The notes under the pieces: model-generated
Database searches by the model: none
What the model saw: the letters and a program-made list of their open reading frames with translations, nothing else
What the model was told of the DNA's origin: nothing
In this document: positions 1-7,610 of the stretch, piece by piece
How the letters are laid out: the number at the start of each line of letters is the position of its first letter
How positions within the stretch are numbered: the first letter of the stretch is position 1
Translations under genes and position numbers: made by a program
Assembly: GCA_002478145.1 (NCBI GenBank)
Contig: DLMI01000199.1
Location: 1-33,225, forward strand
Length of the DNA: 33,225 nucleotides
Direction: 5' to 3'
DNA from: Acidobacteria bacterium UBA7540
Lineage (GTDB): Bacteria; Acidobacteriota; Terriglobia; UBA7540

Positions 1-1
1 C

Positions 2-166
2 TGGGTCTTAGTTACATCCCTGAACATCATCTGCGCCAACTTTTGGGGTGGTGTTTCGGAGGAGTGGGCTAATTCTGGGACAAAGCCTTTCTTAGCAATG
101 TTGAGCTCAATCGTAGTCCTCTGCATCGGCATGGTCGTTGTGGCGTGGGGGAACACTCTTGGCTAG
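2..166 (+). CDS. C-terminal end of a RhaT-like sugar permease (partial)
   Basis: An open frame enters from the left edge and stops at TAG 164-166, giving 54 residues. It shows a hydrophobic segment (TSLNIICANFWGG), a short polar loop (EEWANSGTKP) and a final membrane helix ending VAWGNTLG. This layout resembles the end of the L-rhamnose/H+ symporter RhaT family (drug/metabolite transporter fold), where a polar loop with EW and a Lys-Pro precedes the last helix and the chain ends in a GN-containing tail. A sugar importer here fits the isomerase and kinase genes just downstream. Only the tail is visible, so the exact family and substrate are inferred. Confidence 0.55.
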   Translation, partial: WVLVTSLNIICANFWGGVSEEWANSGTKPFLAMLSSIVVLCIGMVVVAWGNTLG

Positions 167-183
167 TTCAATCCGGTTCTGTG

Positions 184-442
184 AAAAGTTCTATGAAAGA
201 ACGATGTGAATTGGGGCACTCTGCCGGGACGGTTAGGAACACGCCGGGAGGTAGCGGCGACGAAAGAAGGCCCTGCATTTCGAATTGATTAGAACGTTCT
301 GGGGGCTTCGCCCCCAAGGTCCCAGGGTTTATCGCTTTGGTGCCGGGATTGGTCTCGGAGGGGGGAGAAAGGCGAAATGCCGGCTCTCTCTGGCGAATCA
401 ACGACTTATGCGTGTAAGAGGCAGAGATTTTTGACAGTACGC
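184..442 (+). repeat. Leader repeat, copy 1 (about 260 bp, with GC hairpin)
   Basis: This gene-free stretch aligns collinearly with 17341-17603. Matching landmarks are AAGTTCTATGAAA (AAGAGTTTTATGAAA in copy 2), the perfect inverted repeat GGGGGCTTCGCCCCC at 301-315, TTTATCGCTTTGGTGCC at 328-344, a GGTCTC then G-rich run, a CGAAATGC word, and the box TTTTTGACAGTACGC at 428-442. Spacing between landmarks is almost the same in both copies. The hairpin could act as a terminator-like or REP-like element. Nothing coding is supported here. Confidence 0.75.
428..442 (+). promoter_or_regulatory. Shared leader box TTTTTGACAGTACGC (copy 1)
   Basis: This exact 15-mer occurs three times in the window, each time 22-24 bases before a start codon (here 22 bases before ATG 465). 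It contains TTGACA like a sigma-70 -35 box, but a -10 at normal spacing would fall on the ribosome binding site and none is visible. An operator or a conserved mRNA leader element is more likely than a plain -35 hexamer. Confidence 0.6.
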
Positions 443-464
443 AGTAACTTAAAAGGGGGTAGGC

Positions 465-1874
465 ATGATTAGGAAACCGCGACTTGGAATCCTGGGTTTT
501 TCAGACGGTGAGCCGGAAGTCCACGAGCAGCTCAAAGGGTTTGTCCAGACTACCCTGGACGGCATCGCTGATGCATTAGAGAAGAGTGGCGAGGTTGAAG
601 TTGTTAAAGGCGATCGACTCGTGAACTCAGTTGAGTTGGCCAAAGAAGAAGCTTTGAAGATGGTCGCCAAGAATTTGGACGGCACCATTTTCTCTTATGG
701 AGTTTTCAGTTTTCCAAATTTCTCCGCCATCGCCGCCAAGAACGGGAAAGGCCCATTCCTCTTGGCCGCCAACCTTCTTCCTGACTGGCCCGGGATGGTG
801 GCGATGCTGGCCTCTGGCGGCGCCTTGCATCATCTGGGAATAGAACACTTTCGCGTTGCTGGCGATATCAATAGGAAAGAGGTCTTGGAAAAGTACTTAA
901 CGTTTGCCCGATGCGCCAGGGTGGTGAGCAGCCTGAACGGGCAGAAGTACGGGATGATCGGGGGCCGGAGCCTTGGCATGTACAGTGCCGTCGTGAGTAT
1001 GCAGGACTGGCAGGAGAAATTCGGCGTCGATGTTGATCACCTTGACGAATCGGAAATTGTCAGGATCGCTGAAACCATTCCAGAGGAACAGGTAGAGAGG
1101 GCCTTCAAGTGGTTGAATGAAAACATAGGTCAGATCAAATACGACGATCACCACCTTACACCCGAGAAACTGAAGACCCAGATCCGCCATTACGAAGCCA
1201 CTAGGCAGATCATTGAAAAGAACAAGTTCGATTTTGTGGGGGTCAAGTGCCACTACGAAATGAGCCGCCACTATTGCACCCAATGTCTCGGTGCAGCATT
1301 CTTTAACGATCCGTACGACTGGAACGGCCCTAAGGAAACCACGGTTTTTTCTTGCGAAGCGGATGGCGACGCCGGGCTAACCATGCAAATCCTGAAACTG
1401 CTTACCGGCGACCCGGTCATTTTCATGGACGTCCGACATTACGATCCTGACTACGACGTGATGGTTTTCTGCAACTGCGGGTCACAATCAACCTGGTACG
1501 CTGGAAGGTCGAATGATCCCAAGGAGAATCTGAAGAACGTCACCATGTATCCTTGTCTTGAGATCTATTCCGGCGGCGGAGCTCACGTCAACTGCATGAC
1601 CAAAGCGGGAATAGCTACGATTGCTAGACTTAATCGCACCGAGCGCCGGTATCGCATGACAATCATCCCGGCCGAGTTTGTGGAGCTCCCTCGCGAAAAG
1701 ATGAAGGAGACGACAGAGGAATGGCCGCACGTGTTTGCCAAACTGCCGTTTGACCATAGCATCTTTCTTGACAAGTTCGACGCTAACCATTGCCACGCTG
1801 TCTATGGTGATCACGTCGAAGAACTGAAGATGGTCTGCAAAATGCTTGAGGTTGACGTGGAATTGTTAGCGTGA
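465..1874 (+). CDS. L-fucose/L-arabinose isomerase-family protein
   Basis: A 469-residue cytoplasmic protein of the FucI/AraA fold, which interconverts aldoses and ketoses using Mn2+. Visible signatures are SCEADGD (E298) and IFMDVRHYD (D322), which match the metal-binding Glu and Asp of FucI, followed by YSGGGAHVN near residue 374 with a candidate third ligand His. It is shorter than E. coli FucI (about 590) and closer to the compact uncharacterised isomerase-like group. The start at ATG 465 is supported by AAAAGGGGG just upstream. It follows a sugar permease and precedes an RpiB-type isomerase, a ketose 3-epimerase and DhaK/DhaL, so it probably makes the ketose that enters that pathway. The substrate cannot be read from sequence. 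Confidence 0.85.
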   Translation: MIRKPRLGILGFSDGEPEVHEQLKGFVQTTLDGIADALEKSGEVEVVKGDRLVNSVELAKEEALKMVAKNLDGTIFSYGVFSFPNFSAIAAKNGKGPFLLAANLLPDWPGMVAMLASGGALHHLGIEHFRVAGDINRKEVLEKYLTFARCARVVSSLNGQKYGMIGGRSLGMYSAVVSMQDWQEKFGVDVDHLDESEIVRIAETIPEEQVERAFKWLNENIGQIKYDDHHLTPEKLKTQIRHYEATRQIIEKNKFDFVGVKCHYEMSRHYCTQCLGAAFFNDPYDWNGPKETTVFSCEADGDAGLTMQILKLLTGDPVIFMDVRHYDPDYDVMVFCNCGSQSTWYAGRSNDPKENLKNVTMYPCLEIYSGGGAHVNCMTKAGIATIARLNRTERRYRMTIIPAEFVELPREKMKETTEEWPHVFAKLPFDHSIFLDKFDANHCHAVYGDHVEELKMVCKMLEVDVELLA

Positions 1875-1988
1875 GCACGGCATGTTGAGTCCTGCTGTCG
1901 AAGTTGGATCCTGCCGGGACGGGTCAATGCGCGCCCGGAATTCCTGAAATATGCTCCCCGCCGACTCCAGAAAAGAGGATGACGCCAC

Positions 1989-2435
1989 ATGAAAATAGCC
2001 ATCGGCTGTGACCACTTGGGGTTACCTCTACAGGAGGAGATCATCGCCCTATTGCGGGAGCGAAACATTGATTTCCAGGACTACGGTGTCGGTTCGAAGG
2101 ACAAGATAGACTATCCTGACGTCGCGGAAAAAGTCGCTTGCGCGGTTCAGCAGGGTGAGTTTGATCGGGGGATCCTCGTCTGTGGGACCGGCATTGGAAT
2201 GGCGATTGCTGCAAACAAAGTCCCCGGAATCCGCGCTGCTGTAGTTCACGACCCGTACTCGGCAGAGCGCTCTCGCAAGAGTAACAACGCACAGGTTATG
2301 GCGATGGGATCGCTCATCGTTGGCCCCAAGGTCGCACAGATGTTGGTCTCGATTTGGCTGAACTCCGAATTCCAAGGGGGCGAGTCGGCGCGTAAAGTGG
2401 AGAAAATCAGTCAGATTGAAAAGAGGTATCGATAA
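1989..2435 (+). CDS. RpiB/LacAB-family sugar-phosphate isomerase
   Basis: A 148-residue protein of normal RpiB length. It has the N-terminal GCDHLG motif (residues 6-11) and the active-site loop CGTGIGMAIAANK with catalytic Cys65. Where E. coli RpiB has HND for ring opening, this protein has SNNAQ, so the usual His is Asn. RpiB itself interconverts ribose-5-P and ribulose-5-P; relatives act on allose-6-P, galactose-6-P and erythrulose-4-P. Its place beside DhaK/DhaL and a ketose epimerase argues for a catabolic sugar-phosphate isomerase rather than housekeeping RpiB. AAGAGGA upstream of ATG 1989 supports the start. Confidence 0.88.
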   Translation: MKIAIGCDHLGLPLQEEIIALLRERNIDFQDYGVGSKDKIDYPDVAEKVACAVQQGEFDRGILVCGTGIGMAIAANKVPGIRAAVVHDPYSAERSRKSNNAQVMAMGSLIVGPKVAQMLVSIWLNSEFQGGESARKVEKISQIEKRYR

Positions 2436-2650
2436 GGAGATGCATCATTTAACGCTGGTTAGCCCAGCTATCGTATCCAGCTGAGCATGGCGCTTGACCC
2501 AAAATGGCTAGGTGCTCAGTAACTCTGACGCGATCAGGTGACGATGAAGGAGGGTGGCTGGATCGAGGGGCTACTTGCCAGTCCTTATGGGAGGCTGTTT
2601 AATGACTGTTTGTACATCCTGTTGAGAATCCAAAAGTGGAGAGGATTGTC

Positions 2651-3517
2651 GTGTTTAAGTTTGGAGTTGATTCGTTTATTTGGTCCGAGAACTTTGCCGT
2701 AAAGGATCTCTGGATCATACCGAAGGCCAAGGAGTTGGGTTTTGAGACGCTTGACATCGCCATTGCTTATCCGGAAATATTCCCGACCCCCGAGGTCAAG
2801 GCGAAGGTTTCCGATGTGGGGATCGAGGTAGTCACCACCACTACCCTCAACAAAGACACAAATCTCATCTCCCCAGAGCCAAACGTCAGGGCGGCAGGAG
2901 TCGAATCGTTAAAGAAGCTCGTGAACCTCAACATCGAATTAGGATCAAAGATCCTTGGGGGAGTCAACTATGCGGGTTGGGGTTGCCTTACCGGGAAGCC
3001 CAGGACGGATCGGGAATGGGAATGGTCAGTGCAGGCAATGCGCGAAGTGGCCCAATATGCCCAGAGCAAATCCGACTTGATCATAGCCCTGGAACCTGTC
3101 AACCGATTCGAGACGCACTTTCTCAACATCGCCGAGGATGCGGTGAGATACTGCAAGGAGGTGGGCACCGGGAACATTAAGGTGCACCTGGACAGCTTCC
3201 ACATGATACGAGAGGAGACCAGCTTTACGGGAGCGGTGAATACGTGTGGGAGAGAATACCTCGGCTACGTCCACCTGTGCGAGAACAACCGGGGCATACC
3301 GGGCACAGGGCTTGTTCCGTGGAAAGAATTCTTCACCGCATTGAAGAGCATTGGGTACTCTGGTCCGCTGGTTATCGAATCATTCGACCCAGGCTTTGAA
3401 GAATTGAACCGGTTATGTGCAATCTGGAGAAAGTTCGCTGAATCCGGGGAGGCCTTGGCGATCGAGGGCTTAAGAAACTTGAAGGCTATCGCCTCGGAGG
3501 TTGAAAAAAGCGTGTAA
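2651..3517 (+). CDS. D-tagatose/D-psicose 3-epimerase-family protein
   Basis: A 288-residue sugar phosphate isomerase/epimerase TIM barrel. It opens FKFGVDSFIWSE and carries the four metal ligands of the ketose 3-epimerase family: ALEPVNRFET (E148), HLDSFHM (D181), VHLCENNRGIPGTG (H208) and VIESFDP (E243). The ENNRGIPGTG loop is typical of enzymes acting on free ketoses. GTG 2651 is preferred over GTG 2636 because GGAGAGG (2638-2644) sits six bases before it and the protein then begins as its relatives do. It probably epimerises the ketose made by the upstream isomerase before kinase action. Exact substrate unknown. Confidence 0.85.
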   Translation: MFKFGVDSFIWSENFAVKDLWIIPKAKELGFETLDIAIAYPEIFPTPEVKAKVSDVGIEVVTTTTLNKDTNLISPEPNVRAAGVESLKKLVNLNIELGSKILGGVNYAGWGCLTGKPRTDREWEWSVQAMREVAQYAQSKSDLIIALEPVNRFETHFLNIAEDAVRYCKEVGTGNIKVHLDSFHMIREETSFTGAVNTCGREYLGYVHLCENNRGIPGTGLVPWKEFFTALKSIGYSGPLVIESFDPGFEELNRLCAIWRKFAESGEALAIEGLRNLKAIASEVEKSV

Positions 3518-3593
3518 GCAATTGGAATGAGAACGGAGGAAGCGCCATAGACCTTGAACCTTGAGTCCGCCAGAACGGAAGGGGGAATGCACG

Positions 3594-4598
3594 ATGCAAA
3601 AGATCATCAATGATCCTCGATGTGTGGTTGATGAAATGGTCGAAGGCTACCTCGCGGCATATTCAGAGACGGTAGAGGCCACAGGTAACCCTAGGGTCTT
3701 GAAGTCCAAACTCGCACCAATCCCCAACAAGGTCGGGATCGTGACCGGTGGGGGTTCCGGGCACAAACCGGCTTTCCTCGGCTACCTCGGACGCAATATG
3801 GTGGACGCGGTTGCCGTGGGGGAAATCTTCTCCTCCCCGCCGGCGCAGATGTTCTACGACGCCTTTCGGGTAGCCAACTCGGGGAAGGGGGTCGCATGTT
3901 TATTCGGTAACTATGCCGGCGACATCATGAATGTGAAGATGGCCATCAAAATGGCTGCCGATGACGGAATCGAAGGCAAGACGGTTGTGGCGAACGATGA
4001 CGTACCCTCCGCGCCACGCGACCAAAGGGAGAAGAGGCGGGGTGTTGCCGGTGAAGTCTTGATGTGGAAAATAGGCGGGGCAAAAGCCGCGATGGGTGTA
4101 AGTCTCAGCGAAGTCATCCGCGTTGCCCAAAAGGCAATCGATAATACCCGGAGCATGGGAATCGGCTTGAGCCCCTGTACGATTCCTGAGGTGGGGCACC
4201 CCAACTTCACGATAGAGCCGGGGAAAATGGAGGTGGGCATAGGGCATCATGGTGAACCCGGCTTGGAAGTCGCCGCGCTGGTCTCGTCAGGAGAAATGGC
4301 GCAACGCATGCTCGATATCATCCTCCCGGACCTCCCATTTAAAGCGGGAGAGGAAGTCGTGGTCTTGATATCAGGCCTGGGCTCCACTCCTTTGATGGAA
4401 CAATTCATTCTCTACAACGATATCCGCAAAATCCTTGCGAAAAAAGAACTGAGGCCCTATCGGTCATATCTCGGGAATTATTTCACAAGCTTGGAGATGG
4501 CAGGTGTTACCTTGACGGTTTTGAAACTGGATGAAGAATTGAAAGAGTGTATCGATTACGAGTGTGATTGCATGGGGTTGAGGCAGTTCGGGAGGTAA
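3594..4598 (+). CDS. dhaK: Dihydroxyacetone kinase DhaK-type subunit
   Basis: A 334-residue protein with all substrate-binding features of DhaK: GGGSGHKP (His57), GNYAGDIMN (Asp110) and GHHGEPG (His219), each offset by one from E. coli DhaK H56, D109 and H218. His219 would bind the ketose carbonyl covalently. The start at ATG 3594 is chosen because GGAAGGGGG lies just before it and the sequence matches DhaK from there; an upstream TTG would add an unlikely tail. DhaL follows after 3 bases. No PTS phosphoryl donor (DhaM) is seen, so an ATP-dependent two-protein kinase is likely. Homologues include erythrulose kinases, so the substrate may be a tetrulose or pentulose rather than dihydroxyacetone. 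Confidence 0.88.
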   Translation: MQKIINDPRCVVDEMVEGYLAAYSETVEATGNPRVLKSKLAPIPNKVGIVTGGGSGHKPAFLGYLGRNMVDAVAVGEIFSSPPAQMFYDAFRVANSGKGVACLFGNYAGDIMNVKMAIKMAADDGIEGKTVVANDDVPSAPRDQREKRRGVAGEVLMWKIGGAKAAMGVSLSEVIRVAQKAIDNTRSMGIGLSPCTIPEVGHPNFTIEPGKMEVGIGHHGEPGLEVAALVSSGEMAQRMLDIILPDLPFKAGEEVVVLISGLGSTPLMEQFILYNDIRKILAKKELRPYRSYLGNYFTSLEMAGVTLTVLKLDEELKECIDYECDCMGLRQFGR

Positions 4599-4601
4599 AT
4601 C

Positions 4602-5267
4602 ATGGGGGGGTTCTGCCTTCAACAAGGGAGCATAATTTGCTCGAATATCATCAAGACGATTCAGGACAACAAGCAATACTTAAGTGACCTGGATGGGATG
4701 GTGGGGGATGGGGACCATGGTATCAATATGAACAAGGGGGCAACGCTCTGCGCGGCGGCCTTGGAAGAAAGACCAGGGAATCTGGCCCATTGTCTGGCAG
4801 CGCTCTCGAAGACGTTAATGGGAAATGTCGGCGGGGCCATGGGTCCCCTGTATGGCATGTTTTTTCAAGGTATGGCGAAAGCCTGTGAAGGCAAGGACAC
4901 TATTGATTCAGTGGTGTTTGAAGAAATGCTCAAGTCCGGCGAGGCGGGAATCAGGAGCGTCAGTGAGGCGAAGGTGGGAGACAAAACGATGATGGATACG
5001 CTCATCCCCGCCATTACCGCTTATTCGGCGGCGGTTGGTTCGGGCAAGAGTTTTATCGAGAGTTTGGAGGCTATGAGAAAAGCCGCAATCGCGGGCAGAG
5101 ATTCCACGAAGGATTTGGTGGCGAAAGTTGGCCGGTCAAGCCGCCTAGGAGAACGATCCAGAGGTGTCCTGGATGCAGGCGCCGTTTCGCTCTTTCTGAT
5201 TCTGGATTCTATGGCCGAATCGATTGAGTCCTTGATACGTCGAAATAGTTCAGTTCCCGGCGAATGA
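4602..5267 (+). CDS. dhaL: Dihydroxyacetone kinase DhaL-type nucleotide-binding subunit
   Basis: A 221-residue DhaL-like protein. The Mg-ADP/ATP site is intact: DGMVGDGDHG with D31, D36, D38 and H39 (E. coli D30, D35, D37, H38), then GNVGGAMGPLYG, VGDKTMMD and GRSSRLGERSRGVLDAG near the C-terminus. GGAGG (4590-4594), overlapping the end of dhaK, serves as its ribosome binding site, so the two are translated as a pair. It should supply ATP phosphorylation for the DhaK-bound ketose. Slightly longer than the 210-residue E. coli protein. Confidence 0.88.
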   Translation: MGGFCLQQGSIICSNIIKTIQDNKQYLSDLDGMVGDGDHGINMNKGATLCAAALEERPGNLAHCLAALSKTLMGNVGGAMGPLYGMFFQGMAKACEGKDTIDSVVFEEMLKSGEAGIRSVSEAKVGDKTMMDTLIPAITAYSAAVGSGKSFIESLEAMRKAAIAGRDSTKDLVAKVGRSSRLGERSRGVLDAGAVSLFLILDSMAESIESLIRRNSSVPGE

Positions 5268-5549
5268 CCTGTCCTCATTCGAGTTGAGGCTCCCAAGTTC
5301 TACGATCGGGGTTTGCACGGGAGAAGCTAGGGGACCCAGTCAGTCTGGATCAGGTGTTCAAGTGCGTAGGATAGGCTCTCTTCGCTACCGCGGGTGGTGC
5401 CGTCGGCCCCCTCATGCGGGTTCCGGGGCAAGGCGGTCACGATTCCGGGATGAATCCGGGCACCGATTCCGGTTTCAAGCCGGTCACTTTGGGCCGCTTG
5501 TCGGAACCTTGACCGGGATCATTTCGGAACGATTTCCGCAGGGCGAAGG
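5268..5549. other. Non-coding stretch with GC-rich near-repeats
   Basis: No gene is supported here. Between about 5430 and 5500 there are imperfect direct repeats around the words GTCACGATTCCGGG, GCACCGATTCCGGT and GGTCAC. The stretch separates intact dhaL from a DhaK fragment and may be recombination or insertion-element debris, but no transposase remnant was recognised. Confidence 0.4.
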
Positions 5550-5771
5550 ACGCTGGACGAGGTCGTCGCGGCAGCGCGCAAGGCGAATGACAATACGAGG
5601 ACGATGGGCGTGGCCCTGACTTCATGCACGATTCTAGCCTCCGGTAAGCCGGTTTTTCAGCTCGGGGAGGACGAAATGGAATTGGGCTTGGGTATTCATG
5701 GTGAACCCGGCGAATTGCGAAGCAAGCTCGAGCCGGGCGACAGAGGCGTTGGCGGTTCCCCGGGTAGGTAG
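5550..5771 (+). pseudogene. Fragment of a second DhaK gene (C-terminal middle part)
   Basis: Read from 5550 the frame gives TLDEVVAAARKANDNTRTMG, then VALTSCTILASGKPVF, then GEDEMELGLGIHGEPGE, and stops at TAG 5769-5771. These match the DhaK region around the covalent substrate His (compare GHHGEPG in the intact gene at 3594-4598), and the DEME and GIHGEPG words are closer to classical DhaK than the intact copy is. Both ends are lost and there is no start codon. It is a remnant of a different DhaK paralogue, not a copy of its neighbour. Confidence 0.8.
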
Positions 5772-5807
5772 CTGGCACGCTTAAGCAAGAAGGCAAGGTA
5801 CAGACTC

Positions 5808-7112
5808 ATGAAGCACGACCCAAGTGATCAGCCACCCCTACTGGTGGCAGAAGAAATCAAACTCTTGCCAAAAGATAAAGAGATCCTTCGACGCTTGGCC
5901 GGAGAATTGGCTGGGATCGCCGCGCTGCCGGTTCACAAGGAGAAGGCGCGACTCTGGCGGAAGCTGAACGACCGCGAGTCCGAGCGTCCGATGGTCTGGA
6001 TCAACGAAATCTGCTGGCATGAGATGGACGTGGACGACGAGTTGAGGCTCCGGACCGAGCACCCCTGGGCGCAGGAGCAGGAAGGGGAATTGCGGCGCAC
6101 CCTCTATCAGTGGCGGCACCTTCCGGGCGACATGATCGTGAGCGACTTCCTCGCCTGCCCGCTGGCGATTCACTCCACCGGCTTCGGAATCGTCGAAGAT
6201 GTCGATATCGCCACCACCGATCCGGCTGCCGATGTGGTGTCGCGCCATTTCCATACTCAGATCCGGGATTTCCCGGATCTCGAAAAGATCAGGATGCCGG
6301 TTGTCACTCACAACGAGCTGGCGACGGAGCTTTACTACCAGGCCATGTGCGACGTCTATGGTGGCATAATGCCGGTGAAGAAGATGGGGCAGACGTATAT
6401 TTCGTACACACCGTGGGATTACCTGATCCGATGGTGGGGCGTGCAGGAGGCGATGCTCGACCTGGTGGAACGGCCCGACCTGGTGCATGCCGCTGTGGAG
6501 CGCATGGTGGATGCGTGGATCACCGAACTGGATCAGTTGGTGGAGATGAATTTGCTCTCGCTGGATTGGAATAACAAGCGGACCTTGTCGGGCGGCTACG
6601 GGCGCACCAAGTCACTGCCTGGACCGGACTTCGATCGAAGCCACGTGCGGCCACGCAACATGTGGAGTCGCTCGAACTCGCAGATCTTTTCCAGCGTCTC
6701 ACCCGAGATGCATTGGGAGTTCGCCGTCAAGCACGATCTGCGCTGGCTGGAGCGTTGGGGAATGGTGTACTACGGCTGCTGCGAGCCGCTGGACCGTAAG
6801 ATCGAAGTGCTGCGTCGGATTCCGAATCTGCGCAAGATTTCAGCGAGTTACTGGAACGATGCCGAGCGCTTGGTGGACGAGGTCGGGAGCGACTATGTGC
6901 TTAGCCACAAACCGACTCCGGCGATCTTTGCGCGCGATCACTGGGACCCGGACGAGGCGCGGCGAGAACTCCGAACCTTTCTCACCAAGACGGGCGGCCG
7001 ATGCCACGTGGAGCTGATCATGAAGGATATCTCGACGGTGCGCCACCAGCCGAAAAAGCTATGGGAGTGGGCGAAGATGGCGATCGAAGTGGCAGAAGAG
7101 TTCGCCCGCTGA
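5808..7112 (+). CDS. Uroporphyrinogen decarboxylase-like protein (uncharacterised subfamily)
   Basis: A 434-residue cytoplasmic protein resembling the large UroD-like proteins found in carbohydrate clusters of Acidobacteria, Planctomycetes and Lentisphaerae. Recognisable parts are a long N-terminal extension (residues 1-60), TYISYTPWDYLIRWWGVQEAM, a long acidic helix (VERPDLVHAAVERMVDAWI), and YYGCCEPLDRKIEVLRRIPN, which sits where corrinoid methyltransferases have their HxC zinc motif. True heme-pathway UroD is about 350 residues and lacks this extension, so a heme role is unlikely. The biochemical function of this subfamily is not known to me. It starts at ATG 5808, preceded by a modest AAGAAGGCAAGG site, and runs toward UxaA-type and RraA genes. 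Confidence 0.7.
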   Translation: MKHDPSDQPPLLVAEEIKLLPKDKEILRRLAGELAGIAALPVHKEKARLWRKLNDRESERPMVWINEICWHEMDVDDELRLRTEHPWAQEQEGELRRTLYQWRHLPGDMIVSDFLACPLAIHSTGFGIVEDVDIATTDPAADVVSRHFHTQIRDFPDLEKIRMPVVTHNELATELYYQAMCDVYGGIMPVKKMGQTYISYTPWDYLIRWWGVQEAMLDLVERPDLVHAAVERMVDAWITELDQLVEMNLLSLDWNNKRTLSGGYGRTKSLPGPDFDRSHVRPRNMWSRSNSQIFSSVSPEMHWEFAVKHDLRWLERWGMVYYGCCEPLDRKIEVLRRIPNLRKISASYWNDAERLVDEVGSDYVLSHKPTPAIFARDHWDPDEARRELRTFLTKTGGRCHVELIMKDISTVRHQPKKLWEWAKMAIEVAEEFAR

Positions 7113-7173
7113 GTGGGCTCACATACAAGGCGAATCGAGGAAGCAGGCGCTGGATGGTAGCCGGAGAATTCTC

Positions 7174-7443
7174 ATGTCTTCTTCGTCACAGAAATCGAAA
7201 GCATTGCCAATCGATCCTCGTGACAACGTTGCGGTGGCTCTCGACGAGATCGCCGCAGGAACGCAAGTGCTCATTCAGGGGGCTGCGCTCGAGGCCCTCG
7301 AGCGGGTTCCCTTTGCTCATAAGATGGCCATCCAGCCCATTTTGCCTGGGGAGGCGATCCTCAAATACGGTGTGCCCATTGCCTTCGCCAGGGCCAGTAT
7401 TGAGCCCGGCGACTGGGTCCACGAACACAATGCTCAGTCGTAG
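7174..7443 (+). CDS. UxaA-family small subunit (SAF domain), altronate/galactarate dehydratase type
   Basis: An 89-residue single SAF domain: DPRDNVAVALDEIAAGTQV at the N-terminus and IPF-like closing section ending EPGDWVHEHNAQS, the expected pattern of the small half of altronate (UxaA) and galactarate (GarD) dehydratases. In many bacteria this domain is its own gene, followed at once by the large catalytic half. Here the large half starts 26 bases later (7470) but is cut off after 46 residues, so the small protein is probably left without a partner in this locus. GGAGA upstream of ATG 7174 supports the start. Confidence 0.75.
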   Translation: MSSSSQKSKALPIDPRDNVAVALDEIAAGTQVLIQGAALEALERVPFAHKMAIQPILPGEAILKYGVPIAFARASIEPGDWVHEHNAQS

Positions 7444-7469
7444 TTCGCTGCAAGAAGAAGGGTGGACTG

Positions 7470-7610
7470 GTGATCCTAGGCTACGCGAGGGCGGACGGTC
7501 GATTGGGAATGCGGAAGCATCTTCTCTGCGTCCATAGGGTCGAGTCTTCCTCGTTCGTTACTCAGCAGATCGCGGCCACGGATTGGGAAAGTGTCTTACC
7601 CAAGGCGTAG
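7470..7610 (+). pseudogene. Truncated UxaA-family large subunit (N-terminal fragment)
   Basis: From GTG 7470 the frame gives LGYARADGRLGMRKHLLCV, then HRVESSSFVTQQIAA, and stops at 7608-7610. The first part matches the opening of the UxaA/GarD catalytic half (GY-RADGR-G-RN-L consensus), directly after the small SAF subunit as in intact loci. After about residue 36 the match ends and the DNA turns into an unrelated glycosidase tail in another frame. The several hundred residues of catalytic domain that should follow are absent. A clean recombination junction near 7565-7600 is inferred. Confidence 0.7.

Noticed and set aside
301..315. GGGGGCTTCGCCCCC as a classical intrinsic terminator
   Set aside because: No T run follows at either copy, and both copies sit inside a longer repeat, so a repeat-associated hairpin is the safer call.
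430..460. TTGACA in the leader box as a simple -35 promoter element
   Set aside because: At 16-18 base spacing the -10 position falls on the ribosome binding site and shows no TATAAT-like hexamer at any of the three copies.
2636..2650. GTG 2636 as start of the epimerase-family gene
   Set aside because: No ribosome binding site precedes it, whereas GGAGAGG lies at ideal distance from GTG 2651 and relatives begin with FKFGVDS-like sequence.
5838..6488. Long minus-strand open frame opposite the UroD-like gene
   Set aside because: It is His- and Val-rich shadow sequence of a convincing plus-strand gene in GC-rich DNA; no start signal or family match.
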